Shown here: piece by piece, positions 1 through 11,197 of the stretch
Position numbering within the stretch: the first letter of the stretch is position 1
How the letters are laid out: the number at the start of each line of letters is the position of its first letter
Assembly (NCBI GenBank): GCA_022575985.1
Contig: JAKSXM010000147.1
Span: forward strand, 22,106,001-22,170,000
Source of the DNA: Anagrus nilaparvatae
Taxonomy: Eukaryota > Arthropoda > Insecta > Hymenoptera > Mymaridae
Length of the DNA stretch: 64,000 nucleotides
Direction of reading: 5' to 3'
Program-made: the position numbers and the translations under genes
The notes under the pieces: model-generated
The model's database searches: none
Told to the model about the DNA's origin: nothing
What the model saw: the letters and a program-made list of their open reading frames with translations, nothing else

Positions 1-1464
1 TTATTTTTTGAACAGTTTATACTGCTATGAATTTATATAGATGATCTTCTTTTTATTATAAGAAGGAACGAACGAGGTGTGTGCATTCGTGCTAAACAAT
101 TTTTTTTATTCATTTTTCCACACGTATGATTTGAAAGAAAAGGTTATATAAAGGGAATTCGTCTATTTTAAATCTTTATTAGTTTTTCTTTTTTTTTTAT
201 GTATTACTGAAATATGTTCTTCTGTCTATTTTTTTTTATATTACTGTTTATGAAACAGATTTATACATGTCTTGTTAAAAAAAAGCTTTTTTAAGTTAAA
301 AGTTTAAGAAGAGTATATTTTGGTTTATGAAGAAAAAATCTACATTATAAAAATATATTGCTTGAAAATTCAAACAAATTTTTGAATCTTACATATCACA
401 ATATGAAATTTTTTTGCATGGATGGTTAAATAATGAAATCTGAAGATAATTTGCATGTTTTTTTTTAAATTTTAATTAATTTTTGGCACATGAAACTAGG
501 CAAAGTTTTGAGTAATTTGCTTGAATGAAAATTCTTAAATTAAGATATTTTAATAGTGTAAGTTTTGCAAAACTTAAAAATGTTCCCTGAAACATAACTA
601 AAAACATAATTTCACCAGCAGATCCTTCGAAAATGTTCAAATTTTTTTAAGAAAATACACGGCTTGGCTACTTTGCTTGAAATTTCAAGCAGTTATTTAA
701 ATCAACTAAAAAAGTCTTTAGGAAAGTTTAAATTTTATTAATTCCTTTTTTTAAACTTTTATTTGAGAAAAAAATTAGGATTGTGGAAATTAAGAAATTG
801 AAAAATAGTCAATTCAATTTAAATGAAATTCCAAAAAAAATATTTAGTTTCTTCTGTTACGTTATCAAGAGAGAATAGGTGGTAAACTAAGATAAAACAG
901 AGTCAAATACAAAAAAAATGCAATATTAATTATTTACAGATTAATTTTTATATTTTTGTTCATTTTTAAACTTAAGTTTAAATTATGACAATTAATTTTC
1001 TAGGATCAATTTACCCTCTATTCCCTCTTGATAACATATCAGCATCAGCAAACTATAAATTAATAAGTAAAAAGTAAAGAAATAGGCAATTAGATATAAT
1101 AGCAGGTTAACTTGGGGTTATTAATCAAAGTATGCAGAATAATTTTTGGGAATTTCATTTCAATAGAATTTAACTATTTTATAATTTCTGCAGATCACAA
1201 TCCTAAAAAAACGAAGGCAAATAAAATATATGCTTTTCTAAAGTCTTTTTTAGTTGATTTAAATAATTTCTTGAAATTCCAAGCAAAGCATCCTAGCCGT
1301 GTATTTTATCTTGACTGCATTATAGATTAAAAAAAAAGTAATAAAAAAATGATAATTATAAATAAATACAGTTGCTGAGCTCGCTAAGCATCCGTAATAA
1401 TAATAACTAATTTGTTAAAACATAATTTTGTTGAACTTTAATAAAAATTTTAATAATGTTGTTA
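1..1464. other. AT-rich DNA without recognised feature
   Basis: I see only AT-rich sequence with homopolymer runs. The short reading frame at 1112-1330 is low-complexity, lacks any family motif and is probably chance. No repeat partner elsewhere in the window was recognised. Confidence 0.6.
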
Positions 1465-1799
1465 TATATGTTACGCCCGAAACGAGGTAACGGCCGGTTC
1501 CGCGGAACGGGGCAGTCATCAGCCGGTTTAATGAAATTATGAATAAAATTTGCTAAGTCAAACAAATTTTTTATCTTATAATTAATCAGTATCATTTAAA
1601 AATGTATTTTAAATGTAAAAGAAATTAAACAAAAATTTTTTTTCTTAGAAATGTTTCTTATTTTCAATGTATTAATTTATTTAATTTGATGCCCCGTTCC
1701 GCGGAACCGGCCGGTTTGATGCCCCATTCCGTGGAACCGGCCGGTTTACTGTCCGATTCCGCGGAACCGGCCGTTACCTCGTTTCGGGCGTAACATATA
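1465..1799. mobile_element. GC-rich MITE with long terminal inverted repeats
   Basis: The left end (1471-1507, beginning TTACGCCCGAAACGAGG) is matched without a visible mismatch by the reverse complement of the right end (1757-1793), giving inverted repeats of about 37 bp that extend a further 6 bp through TATATG/CATATA. The ends are very GC-rich inside AT-rich flanks, while the middle (about 1530-1685) is AT-rich like the surroundings. There is no transposase, so it is non-autonomous. The flanks are runs of TA, so the target-site duplication cannot be placed exactly; TA or ATAT are both possible and the superfamily is undetermined. The minus-strand reading frame at 1407-1595 crosses the left repeat and is not a gene. 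Confidence 0.8.
1688..1777. repeat. 30-bp GC-rich tandem repeat, three copies
   Basis: Three consecutive 30-bp units start at 1688, 1718 and 1748. Each carries the core TTCCGCGGAACCGGCC or a one-base variant; TTCCGCGGAA is itself palindromic. The third unit runs into the right terminal repeat of the enclosing MITE. One reverse-complement unit lies in the left end at about 1490-1510, so the array appears to have grown on one side only. Confidence 0.85.
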
Positions 1800-3429
1800 C
1801 ATATATCTTGATAAAATAATATAATTTATTACACATATGAAAACCGTTCTGGTGATTAAATACAATTATTCGCGTTACATAACGGTTATGCGTATTGTAA
1901 TTTATAAAAATTATATTAATTATAATAATTTAGTTGTTTAATAAATTTAATAAATTTCAATGAAATTATTTGTATTTAACACAATACGGTATAAAAAATG
2001 TCAGGTTCAATTGAAAGTGAATTGTCATAAAAATAATAAGTATAACTTCTTCCTTTTATAAAATTTCATTTTTACTTTGGCAGCGGTTTAAAAAAAAATT
2101 TTTTAATTAAAAAACGAAAGCTTACAACAAAATAAAAGTATGTTGTTATAAATTACCCTTAATGGTCAATAATCTGAATTAATCATTTAAGAGATATGCC
2201 CTTTCTATTTTTTATTTTTTATCTAGGCTCAAAGATATTTGGTTTAACAAGGTCAAATTCTCAAAAACTGAAATCACTGGTTTTTGATTTTTTTGATTTT
2301 TGGCAAAATAATAAAAAATTCCAATTTTACGGACTTTAAAGAGAAATTTTTAGGTCTAAGAAAAATTTATATGTATTAGCATCTTATAGGTCAGTTTTCA
2401 TTTAAGACTGTTTATGCAAATAATTATTTTTAAAAATTAAAAATTAAATATTATCTAAGTCAAAACATGAAAAGAGGGGGTTATATAGCAAATCATGATA
2501 TGATTTACTCTATACTATTTGTTTTTTGGGTCATTAAATCCTAATCCAGGATCTAATAGGCCCGTTGAGATGACGGGGGTGATAACCTACAATCAACAAA
2601 AACTGTTTTTTTTAATAAAATGTAGAAAAGTAATGGGCTATTTTTATGTGTGAAATAATAAAGAATTTTCTGATTAATTTTAATGAATTTAGTATAATTT
2701 AAAAAATAAAAAAATTCGTTAAAAAAATGAGACATTTTAATCTTTCAATTTAAAATTTCGCTGCTTTAAAATAAAAGCTCTAAAAAACATAAAAAAATCC
2801 TTATGTAAAATTTCCCGTGGAATCCGAATTTAGGGTCAGATTTTTAATTGGTTACGTGACTCGGTGAGAAATTTGAAATTTGTAAAAAATGAACTTTCGA
2901 GAGCTGCTATTTTTTGATCTAGTGCTCTCAAAAAGCAATGTCCCATCGAAATATATTTTTCGCCAAAACAAAAATTTTTTGACCCCAGAATTGGATAGCC
3001 AGAATAATTTCTTATTCGGATCTATGAAGAAAAAATTTTTTATATGAATCAGAGTTTGTAACAGAAAAAATAAGAAAAATTATCTCTCATTTTCATTACT
3101 TTTTTTTGTAAAAAAGTCCAAAACACAAAAATGGATGCCAAAAATCGATATTTCGAACTAAGAGGCTAAAAATTGAGCTGGTAACTTGCTTTGGTAGTAC
3201 TTTTAAAAAAAAAACTTTCGTGCAGTTTTGAAGACCCGACCATACATTTCATACACACTTCATTTAATTCCACCCATAAATTAAAGTTAATATATTATTT
3301 CATTAAATTTAAGCTAATAAAAATGATCATACTTATAATTTTAATTATTGTATATTTATTTTAATATATTTGTCTTTTAATATGTGTATGCGTATATATG
3401 TGCATTTCTACCAGAAAGTACTTTTTATG
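1800..3429. other. AT-rich degenerate repeat-like DNA
   Basis: No gene is recognised. From about 2200 the wording of the sequence (poly-T blocks, short phrases such as CTCAAAAAGC and GGTCAGATTTTT) resembles the palindromic repeat families seen at 14.8 and 33.4 kb, but no partner arm is visible here. The short minus-strand frame at 2553-2735 has no recognisable motif. Confidence 0.4.
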
Positions 3430-3690
3430 AGCACCAAAAATAAAGAAAAAAAAATTACGAGGCCACGACAGCCACCAAGTTTTTCTGGTAGTTTGAACCC
3501 TATAGAATACAAAAAAAGCGTGAACACGAAATCGGCGATGGATACCAAAAAGATTTTTTCACTTGTATGCCAAAAATCGAGTTTTTCGCATCTGAGCTAC
3601 CCTAAATTTTCAAAATAACTTTTTAGGTAAATAAAATTTTTAAAAAATAGGTAAAAAATCTAATTTCCAGGGAATATCTTTTATGAGCTG
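3430..3690. repeat. single-arm copy of the 33.4-kb palindrome family
   Basis: From about 3490 the sequence matches the arm starting near 33507: shared blocks include AGTTTGAACC, AAATCGGCGAT, CCAAAAAGATTTTTTCACTT, ATCTGAGCTACCC and AAAATAACTTTTTA in the same order and spacing. Here only one arm is present, without the opposing arm that makes a palindrome at 33412-34437. The open frame at 3370-3618 runs through this repeat and is probably not a gene. Confidence 0.75.
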
Positions 3691-4720
3691 ATTCACTATA
3701 TAGAACCGGGTATAGCATGTTGTACATAAAAATTGATTTTTATATTATTGAATACAAATTGCATTGAATCTGAATCAGCAAAAATAATAAATTTCGTACA
3801 TAATAAGTAGCGTATTTTTTATATGTGTACATAAAAAATATGTAAATAAAATTACGTATACATTAATATGTATACAAAGCGTATTTTATATTCTATTGAA
3901 AATTTTTGAAAATAAATTCGTGACTTATCAGCAAAATTATTATTAAAATTATAACTGTATTCAAGTGTTTGAAATTATTTTATACAAACCAAAATGTTCA
4001 GCAGTATTTAATTTTATTGTTTATATTTATGCAGATTGCCGTTTATTTAGTCAGTTATTTAGAATTTTCTTAAAGGCATTAAATGAAAAATCTTATTGAA
4101 ATTTTAAGTTTATAATGTTGCATACTACATTGTTTGCTTTACTAATTCAAAAGTTTCAAAACTTTTAGGTGTGTCAAACTTTTAGACGAAATTATTTCCA
4201 AACTTACGAGTTTATATTTAAGAATTATTGAAATAAAAATGTTTTGTTAATATAATTACACTATGAGAATTTCAATGCATTTTTAATATGCAAAGCAAAT
4301 TTTTTAATTGAAAATCATCTATTTAAATGTACATAACAGTCCAAATAATAAATGATAATTAAATATTCATGTACATTAATTGGAAATTCATTAAAATATT
4401 TTTGCAGTAAGCGGATTATAGGATTTTACAAATCATAGGTGTAGGAGAGATAGGGGCACGATGGAAGGCAGAACATGATGGAATCTTTAAATAATTTTAG
4501 TGAAAGATAATAACATATTTTCAAATGTGTTCAATATTATTGAAATTTAATAATTACATAATAGGACTAAAAATTTTTATTCATATTTAAATAATTTATT
4601 TGATTTTGGTTCCTCATAGAGGAACCTTTGTGATAGGTGAAATTTTGATTTTCGATATTTTGGCATATAAGCACGTTTTGAGACCTCAGGAAGCTAAAAA
4701 ACCGGTTTTTAAAAAAAGTC

Positions 4721-4724
<4 letters not shown>

Positions 4725-4811
<87 letters not shown>

Positions 4812-4820
4812 ATGTATGTT
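4725..4820. repeat. (TG)n microsatellite followed by (TATG)n
   Basis: An uninterrupted TG run covers 4725-4795, followed by about six TATG units to about 4820. Reading frames through it on both strands encode only Cys-Val or Thr-His repeats and are artefacts. Confidence 0.98.
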
Positions 4821-4839
4821 GGACTGTAACCGGTGATAT

Positions 4840-5500
4840 TTCACAGCCAACACGACATTAAGACCTAATTTTTTTTTCAAAATTTTTTTTACCAAAAAAT
4901 CTCGAGGTACTTTTTTTTTTTTTTATTTTGGATGTAATATCTCATTTTTTTCCATGAAAGTACTGATATCTAGAAGTATCGTTTTTACTCGATAAATCGA
5001 AACTTATAATTTATTTTTTGAAAATTTTTTTCACCAAAAAATACAAAAAATGACAATTTTTTTTTTCCTTTTGGACGCAGTACTTGATTTATTTCTGTGG
5101 AAGTACTAAGTTTTAGAAATATCGTTTATAGTAATTTTTTGGACCTGATACTTAATTTTTTCAAAATTTTTTTCTCAAAATTTTTGTCACCAAAAAATAC
5201 AAAAAACGCCAAAATTTTTTTTATTTTAGGACGTAATACTTAATTTTTCCTATGAAAGTACGAATATCTAAAATTATCGTTTGTAAAGGATTTCTCCATC
5301 GGATACGTAATTTTTCGAAATTTTTTTTTTCAAAATTTTTTGTATAAAAAAATTAAAAAAACACAATAATTTTTTTTCTTTTTGGATGTATGAAAGTACT
5401 AATATCTAGAATTATTGTTTTTAAAGGATTTTTTCCATCTGATACGTAATTTTTCAATTTTTTTTTTTGAATATTTTTCATATAAACAAATTAAAAAAAC
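4840..5500. repeat. AT-rich tandem array, about 140-155-bp monomer, ~4 copies
   Basis: A recurring phrase of the form GAAAGTAC followed by ATATCTAGAA and ATCGTTT occurs with its TAC at about 4961, 5104, 5259 and 5397, giving spacings of 143, 155 and 138 bp. Between these, each unit has CACCAAAAAATACAAAAAA-type and TTTTGGA(T/C)G-type segments. Copies are diverged. An isolated reverse-orientation monomer lies at 38630-38790. Confidence 0.8.
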
Positions 5501-5561
5501 ATCATTTTTATTAGATAAAATAGACCATTATAAATATTTTGCTATTGTTGATGAGGAACCA

Positions 5562-8500
5562 TAGTGCCAATCACTTGGCAGCGTTTTTTTTATGCCTGGA
5601 TTTCGGTGTATTTGGCATTTATATTCGAGTTTATATTCATTATCCGGAATTCTTAGCTGTTACCATTTTTTTGCCTATCAACACCAAAAGTTTCGAACTC
5701 AGATCAGGTAAAATTACAATCCAGAATGTGTCCTAAGGGTTGTTATTAATCGCTTAACGACCAACAGACATTTCTTGGACTTAATTTTGCCTTATTATCC
5801 TAAGTATGAGGTATATTTTTAATAATTTATAGATGCTATTTAAATTGATCTATGCACAAAAAAAGGTCCTGGCATTAAAAACTCTAAATGGAACTATCAG
5901 AATCACCAAAAAAAATATATTTATACCAATTTAACATATTCAATCTCTTCAATGGGGGTAAGGGGGTGGATTTTTAGTACAAAATAAAAAACGAATTTTG
6001 GGTTTGATCTTTTTATTTCTGAAGTCAGTTTTTACTTACAACCCTAGAAAATAAAATATCATCCCTTAAAAATGAGATAAATTTTAAATTAAGCAGTTAT
6101 ATCTTAAATTTTCATTCGGTATAATAAAATTGTCACCTGGATGACAACCCAGGTAATCAGTCTAGGCAAATTTTGATAATTAATACTCTCTAGAAAAATC
6201 AATGGACTGAGTGGACACTCTTACGTAAGGAGTATTATCAATTTGACGTTATGTGTGGTGACTCAAAAGTGCGCACCTCAACTCATATGAGCTCTGTTAC
6301 TAATACATATATTATTTTATACTAGGAAAAAAAATGTATTATTTAGAATATTGTAAGTTATAAGACTGCATTCAATACCTTGGTCGAAAATGCATTTAAA
6401 ATAAAAAATTATGCCTGGTTATGAGTTATAAGCAACGTCATTAATAAAAACTCTTTGGAAAAGTGTACCTGAATGTTCTCTAGTTTATATACTTTATAAT
6501 GTGATATTATAAATAAAAAAAAAACAACAATTATTGATTAAAGTAAAATCTTCAAATTTGATTATTACCTTAAAAAAGCTAATATAATTGCAAAACCTAA
6601 AAATAAATTGTTATTGAATATTTTATGGGATAATCCATATAGAAAAATATTAATATTGTAAAATATTAATTATTTCGTAATATAGTTTATAAATAAATAT
6701 AATAAGTACATCAATATAAAATTGAGACTTACGCAGGATAGCGTGGAGATAATTACAAGTAAACAGAAAATTGTAAAATATGTAAATATGTAAATATTAT
6801 TTTATTTGTCCAGAACAAAATATGATACATAAATTATAACAATATATTTATAAAGTTTATAAAAATATAAATGTAACTGTACAATAATTTATTAATAACA
6901 TAGTATAACATAATTATATGAAAGAAAAGTGAAACAATTTTAGTAATACCATGGCAACAATGAGTAAAACAGACAATAGTAACAGGAAAAATAAGGAAAT
7001 ATTAAATTTCTAATAAAATTAATGCATTTAGTCCTGATAAAAAATTATTTACTGACTTAAAATTATTTATTGACTTAAAATTAACCTAACAATCTGATGA
7101 TTTATGCCTTTTTTTACATACTGCAAAAAAATGAATATCAATAGTAACTTGGATTCAAAATTTTACCGAAGATCTTATATGCTTGGCATTAGAAACTTCT
7201 GACATGAAATTTCAGTTTAGAAGTCGAAGAAAATAACCAGTCAAAATACAAAAAAAAAAAATGTTTGTAACATAAAAATGTTGATAGGAGTAAATCCGGT
7301 TTAAGAAGAAGAAGGAATCAAATGCTTACTATTCAAGGAGGGATCGAAATTTAAACCTCCTCTCCCATTCCTTAAAAAACTTATTTTTTGATTTTGAGAT
7401 GTTAACAAAAAGATTTCGAATATTTAAACTATCTGGAAATTTTTTAACTAAAACATATTATCCAAGTATTCCTAAGTCTGTATACTAGAGATTTTTCACT
7501 TGCTTTACCATTTTCCTATTTTCTGTATTAGATTGTGAAATAATAATAGATAAAAAACTACCCTCAGAATAATAACAGTATAGAATAAGATAAGCTAATT
7601 TAAACATAAAGAAAAATAAAAATAAAAAATAAAAAACATCCTGTAGATGATCTGAAAGACAACATAGAAAAAAAAAATAAAAAAATAATAAAAAAAGGAA
7701 TTATGAACAACATGTTTTAAAAACCAGTAGCTTATATTGTATTATTATATCTCGTACACTTGATCATCTCGTTTGACATTATTCACGTAATACTTTGATT
7801 AATGTTCAATAATGCGTTAATATTTTTTATTTACTTTTATAATAATATAATAACGAAGAAAATAATACTAGAAAATTTTATGTAGGAAATTTAAATTTTT
7901 TATTTAAATTTTTTATTTAGATAATTATATTGACCAGATTTTATCATCATGTATGGACAACAACTTTCATGACTAATAGCAATTTCTATAATCTAAATTA
8001 TTCAATACTTTCATCTTCCTATTTTTAAATATTTTCCTTTAGAATATATTATAGACTATATCATATAAGCTCGCAATGCTCTCCCACATTATAAAGAAAC
8101 TTCAAAGATAAATAATGTTTACAATAAATATAGGTTATAATCTACAAAGAAAATAGAAAATTCAAATTTGCAAACAAGCAATTTGATTGGCAATTTTTAT
8201 TAAACTTTCGACGTGGTCTCCATAAAGCTCATCAATTTTTAGATACATAATAGATAATAGAATTTATTAAACCTAAAAGAAGTATAATATACGGTGCTTT
8301 CATTAACAGAAATTTTGAATATTATAATCTTGCAATTTTTTTTTGCATTTATATTTTTTTCAAACAAGAAAAATAAATAGTGTGAGTATTTTTTTCTAAT
8401 AACAACTTTTAGAAGCATGGTCCTCAAGTATAACCAAATACTTTCCTTCTTTCTTTTAATTGCCTAAAATCAAAAAATTAAACTCCATTTTAACCTACAA

Positions 8501-10216
8501 AATCAAATATTTGTTAGGTACTTTTTTCTTCCTCAGACTTTACAACCCCAGTAAATATCCTTTTTAAATAAAATAGGCGCCTTCTTTGTAACTTTATCAA
8601 TGAAACTCAGGTTGTTATCTTCAACCTAACAGGATAATTCAAGCTTGATTACACTGATAGAGCAGATTCGTGGAATTGCTTTCATTCTTCGATTAAGAAC
8701 CAGTCCAAGTTATACTTATGATAGTATTTCCTTGCTAACTTACAAATCAGAGCTTTTCTAGATTATCAAAATTCTCTTGGTCTATTCTACTTACATATTT
8801 TATCAACTATACTGTTTCCAATAAATAAAAAACTCGCGAGTTAACATAATCAGTACTGAAAATAATTTAATTTTATACTAACATTTTTAAAAACAACAAA
8901 TTTTTAGAGCTTGAAAGTGTCATCCTAATTATTACGACGTAAACTGCAGCTGTAATAATTTCATTCAATTTTTAGACTTACTATTATTAAATAATTCGAA
9001 TTGCTTTGCTAAATAAATAATTATTAATGTTAAAATTATTTTGTTTTGTAAATCATTTAAAACTTTAACATACCGAATTAAAATTACATAAAAACGATTT
9101 AATATTATTTGTAAAAACATATAATAATGATTTATTTGAAAAGATAAATTAAAAAAAATTTTAATAGAGATGTATTGCATATAATTTGATGCATTCTTAT
9201 GTATACAATATACAATATTTGTTTGCCTTTCAAATAAATATTTTCATAAAGTAAATAATAATATATATTGGCTACATGAACTGCATAAGTTAAAAGTTTG
9301 AAAGAAAGTATTGATTTTAAAAATATAGAATATCTAAAATGAAAAAGGCAAAAAAATTTATTCCCATAATAAATTTTAACCTATTAATGCCCAACCGACA
9401 ATTCTTGGACAATTGAATGTTATGGTAATAAAAACTACCTACAACCCCTACGAAATGAGATATCAATCCCGAAAATGGAGTAAATTTTAAAACTTCAAAT
9501 TCTTGACTAAAAATCTCAACTTTAGGTATTTTGGTTCATTCTTTTTATATTTTACAAAGCTCACCCTTATTAAGTGGTTGATATCCCTATTTCTAAGGGT
9601 TTTAGATAAAAATGGGCTATGAAAATTTAAAAAGCGATCTAAAATACTGGATGAGATTTTTAGACCAAAATATTCAGTTTTTGTAGATCTATAAAGCTTT
9701 GCTTCCCTGATCAAAATATATCTACTCCACCAAAAGTGATTGATATTTCATTTTTTTAGGGGTTGTAGGTAAAAAAGGACTCGAGAAATGAAAATAGTGA
9801 CACAAATTAACTACTAGGTGAGTTTTTTAGCCTAAATATTGATTCTTTCAATTAGTTGTAAAACTCACCCCCTTCCTTACTAAAGACATCCCCAGGGAGG
9901 GTTATAAAGGCAAATGTATGCATATTTTAATCAATTATTCTCAAAGTCAAATAAAAACTTTTTAACATTTGGGAACATCTTAAATTTCATTAATAATTAT
10001 TTGAAAATTTACCTCAGTTTAGGGTTGATATCTCATTTCGTAGCAGTTGTAGGTGAAAAATGACTCCGAAAATGAAAATTTTTTAAATAGAATAAATAAA
10101 TAAATATTTCATTGCCAAGTTTTGCGCTCAAGAGGGAAAAAAATTTTAATAGGGCCTAAGGCCCACAGCTTTCATTTCTTCCGAGTTCAAAAAAATAAAT
10201 GAATTGTTTTTGGTTA
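5562..10216. other. AT-rich DNA with dispersed low-grade repeats
   Basis: No gene is supported. Two stretches, about 5740-6140 and 9370-10090, share wording (a start like CGACCAACAGACATTTCTTGGAC versus CCAACCGACAATTCTTGGAC, then CCTACAACCCC or TTACAACCC, and GAGATAAATTTTAAA-type phrases), so they are probably diverged copies of one repeat. In the second, phrases such as GGGGTTGTAGGTAAAAAA recur several times in both orientations. Short frames at 5539, 8239, 8965 and 9487 have no family motif. Confidence 0.45.
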
Positions 10217-10351
10217 CCACGTAAAAAATTAAGATTACCAGTAAGCTTTATTTTGGGCAAGCTTACTCGTAAGCTAACTGCCGTAAGCTTTTTTAGGTTA
10301 CTAAGCTTGCCTAAAATTAAGCTTACTGGTAAGCTTACTCTTTTTACGTGG
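10217..10351. mobile_element. 135-bp palindromic MITE with TTA flanks
   Basis: The ends read CCACGTAAAAA and TTTTTACGTGG, and the inverted similarity runs inward for about 50 bp on each side through blocks rich in AAGCTTAC. Immediate flanks are TTA (10214-10216) and TTA (10352-10354), which fits a 3-bp target duplication of the kind made by PIF/Harbinger transposases. No coding capacity. Confidence 0.75.
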
Positions 10352-10783
10352 TTAAAGCATTTAAAACACCTAAGCTGATTTGACTAATGCCTCACTCTGA
10401 ACCCAGGCTTATACGGATTTTACTTTTATTGTATAATATATGACTATAAAATAGTGGTAGTTTCCACGATAAGGTTTTCAATCGTACGCAAGTGTAACAT
10501 ACACAATTTTTTTATTTCCTGGGCTAAAAACGAATTTTCACAATTTCTCCTTTTATTTGATTTAGCTCTGTTCTTTGCCCTAAAAAAAAAAAATTTATGT
10601 TTTTGTTTACAGACACAGCTCGAGTTTTTTTATGTTAAAAGTACAAAAAGTGAATCTACGATTTTTTTAATAATCTATCTAAATTAAAAATGCAAAAAAA
10701 AATTTGTTATTTTTATAAAAAAGTCTTAATTTACGAAAAAGAGTAAACGGGATACTGACTAGATAAAGTATGAGGTAATTTTA

Positions 10784-11197
10784 CAATGTAAAAAGTAACT
10801 TTCTTATATTAACAAAAAAATTAGAACATTTTCTAAAAATTGATAAATTTTCAAAAAAATTTGTAAATATTCGAAAAAAATCGTATATTTACTAAATTTA
10901 GTATCCGAGTATTCTCGATTTTTTTTTGTGAATTCGTAAGAAAAATTGATAATTTACAATTTTTTTTCGAAAATTTACAAAAAATATTTGTAAATTTCCG
11001 AAAAATAATTGTGAATTTACAACTTTTTTCGTAAAATCACAAAAATAAATCGAGAATTCTCGAATTTTTCGATAATATAATAAATTTTGTAAATTTACGA
11101 ATTTTATCGAATATTTATAAATATTTTTGAAAATTCACTAATTCTTTGAAAAAATTCTATTTTTTTTGTAAATCTAAGAAAGTTACTTTTTACAGTA
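10784..11197. mobile_element. 414-bp palindromic MITE, possibly mariner-like
   Basis: The left end CAATGTAAAAAGTAACTTTC is mirrored by GAAAGTTACTTTTTACAGTA on the right, and most of the element folds on itself through AT-rich arms around a centre near 10990. Both sides are flanked by TA (10782-10783 and 11198-11199), as expected for Tc1/mariner-type insertion, but in AT-rich DNA a TA flank is weak evidence. No transposase. A similar end phrase, CACTGTAAAAAATC, occurs alone near 20831. Confidence 0.7.

Larger units (their letters stand above)
4607..5561. mobile_element. possible short-TIR element with microsatellite and tandem array
   Basis: The left boundary reads TGGTTCCTCAT and the right boundary ATGAGGAACCA, an 11-bp inverted pair 955 bp apart. 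The left end also folds on itself (GGTTCCT at 4608-4614 with AGGAACC at 4620-4626). Inside are a (TG)n tract and a ~140-155-bp tandem array. Similar left-end wording (CACGTTTTGAGAC followed by AGGAAGCT or AAGGAGCT) and right-end wording (GAGGAAC, TAGTGC, ACTTGGCA) recur near 52.6 and 54.4 kb, suggesting a second diverged copy. There is no transposase. The boundaries rest on a short match and could be coincidental. Confidence 0.45.

Noticed and set aside
1407..1595. Minus-strand 62-residue frame with Pro/Arg-rich middle
   Set aside because: The middle is the GC-rich terminal repeat of the MITE; no protein family resemblance.
4600..4895. Frames with Cys-Val or Thr-His repeats
   Set aside because: Direct translation of the (TG)n microsatellite on each strand.
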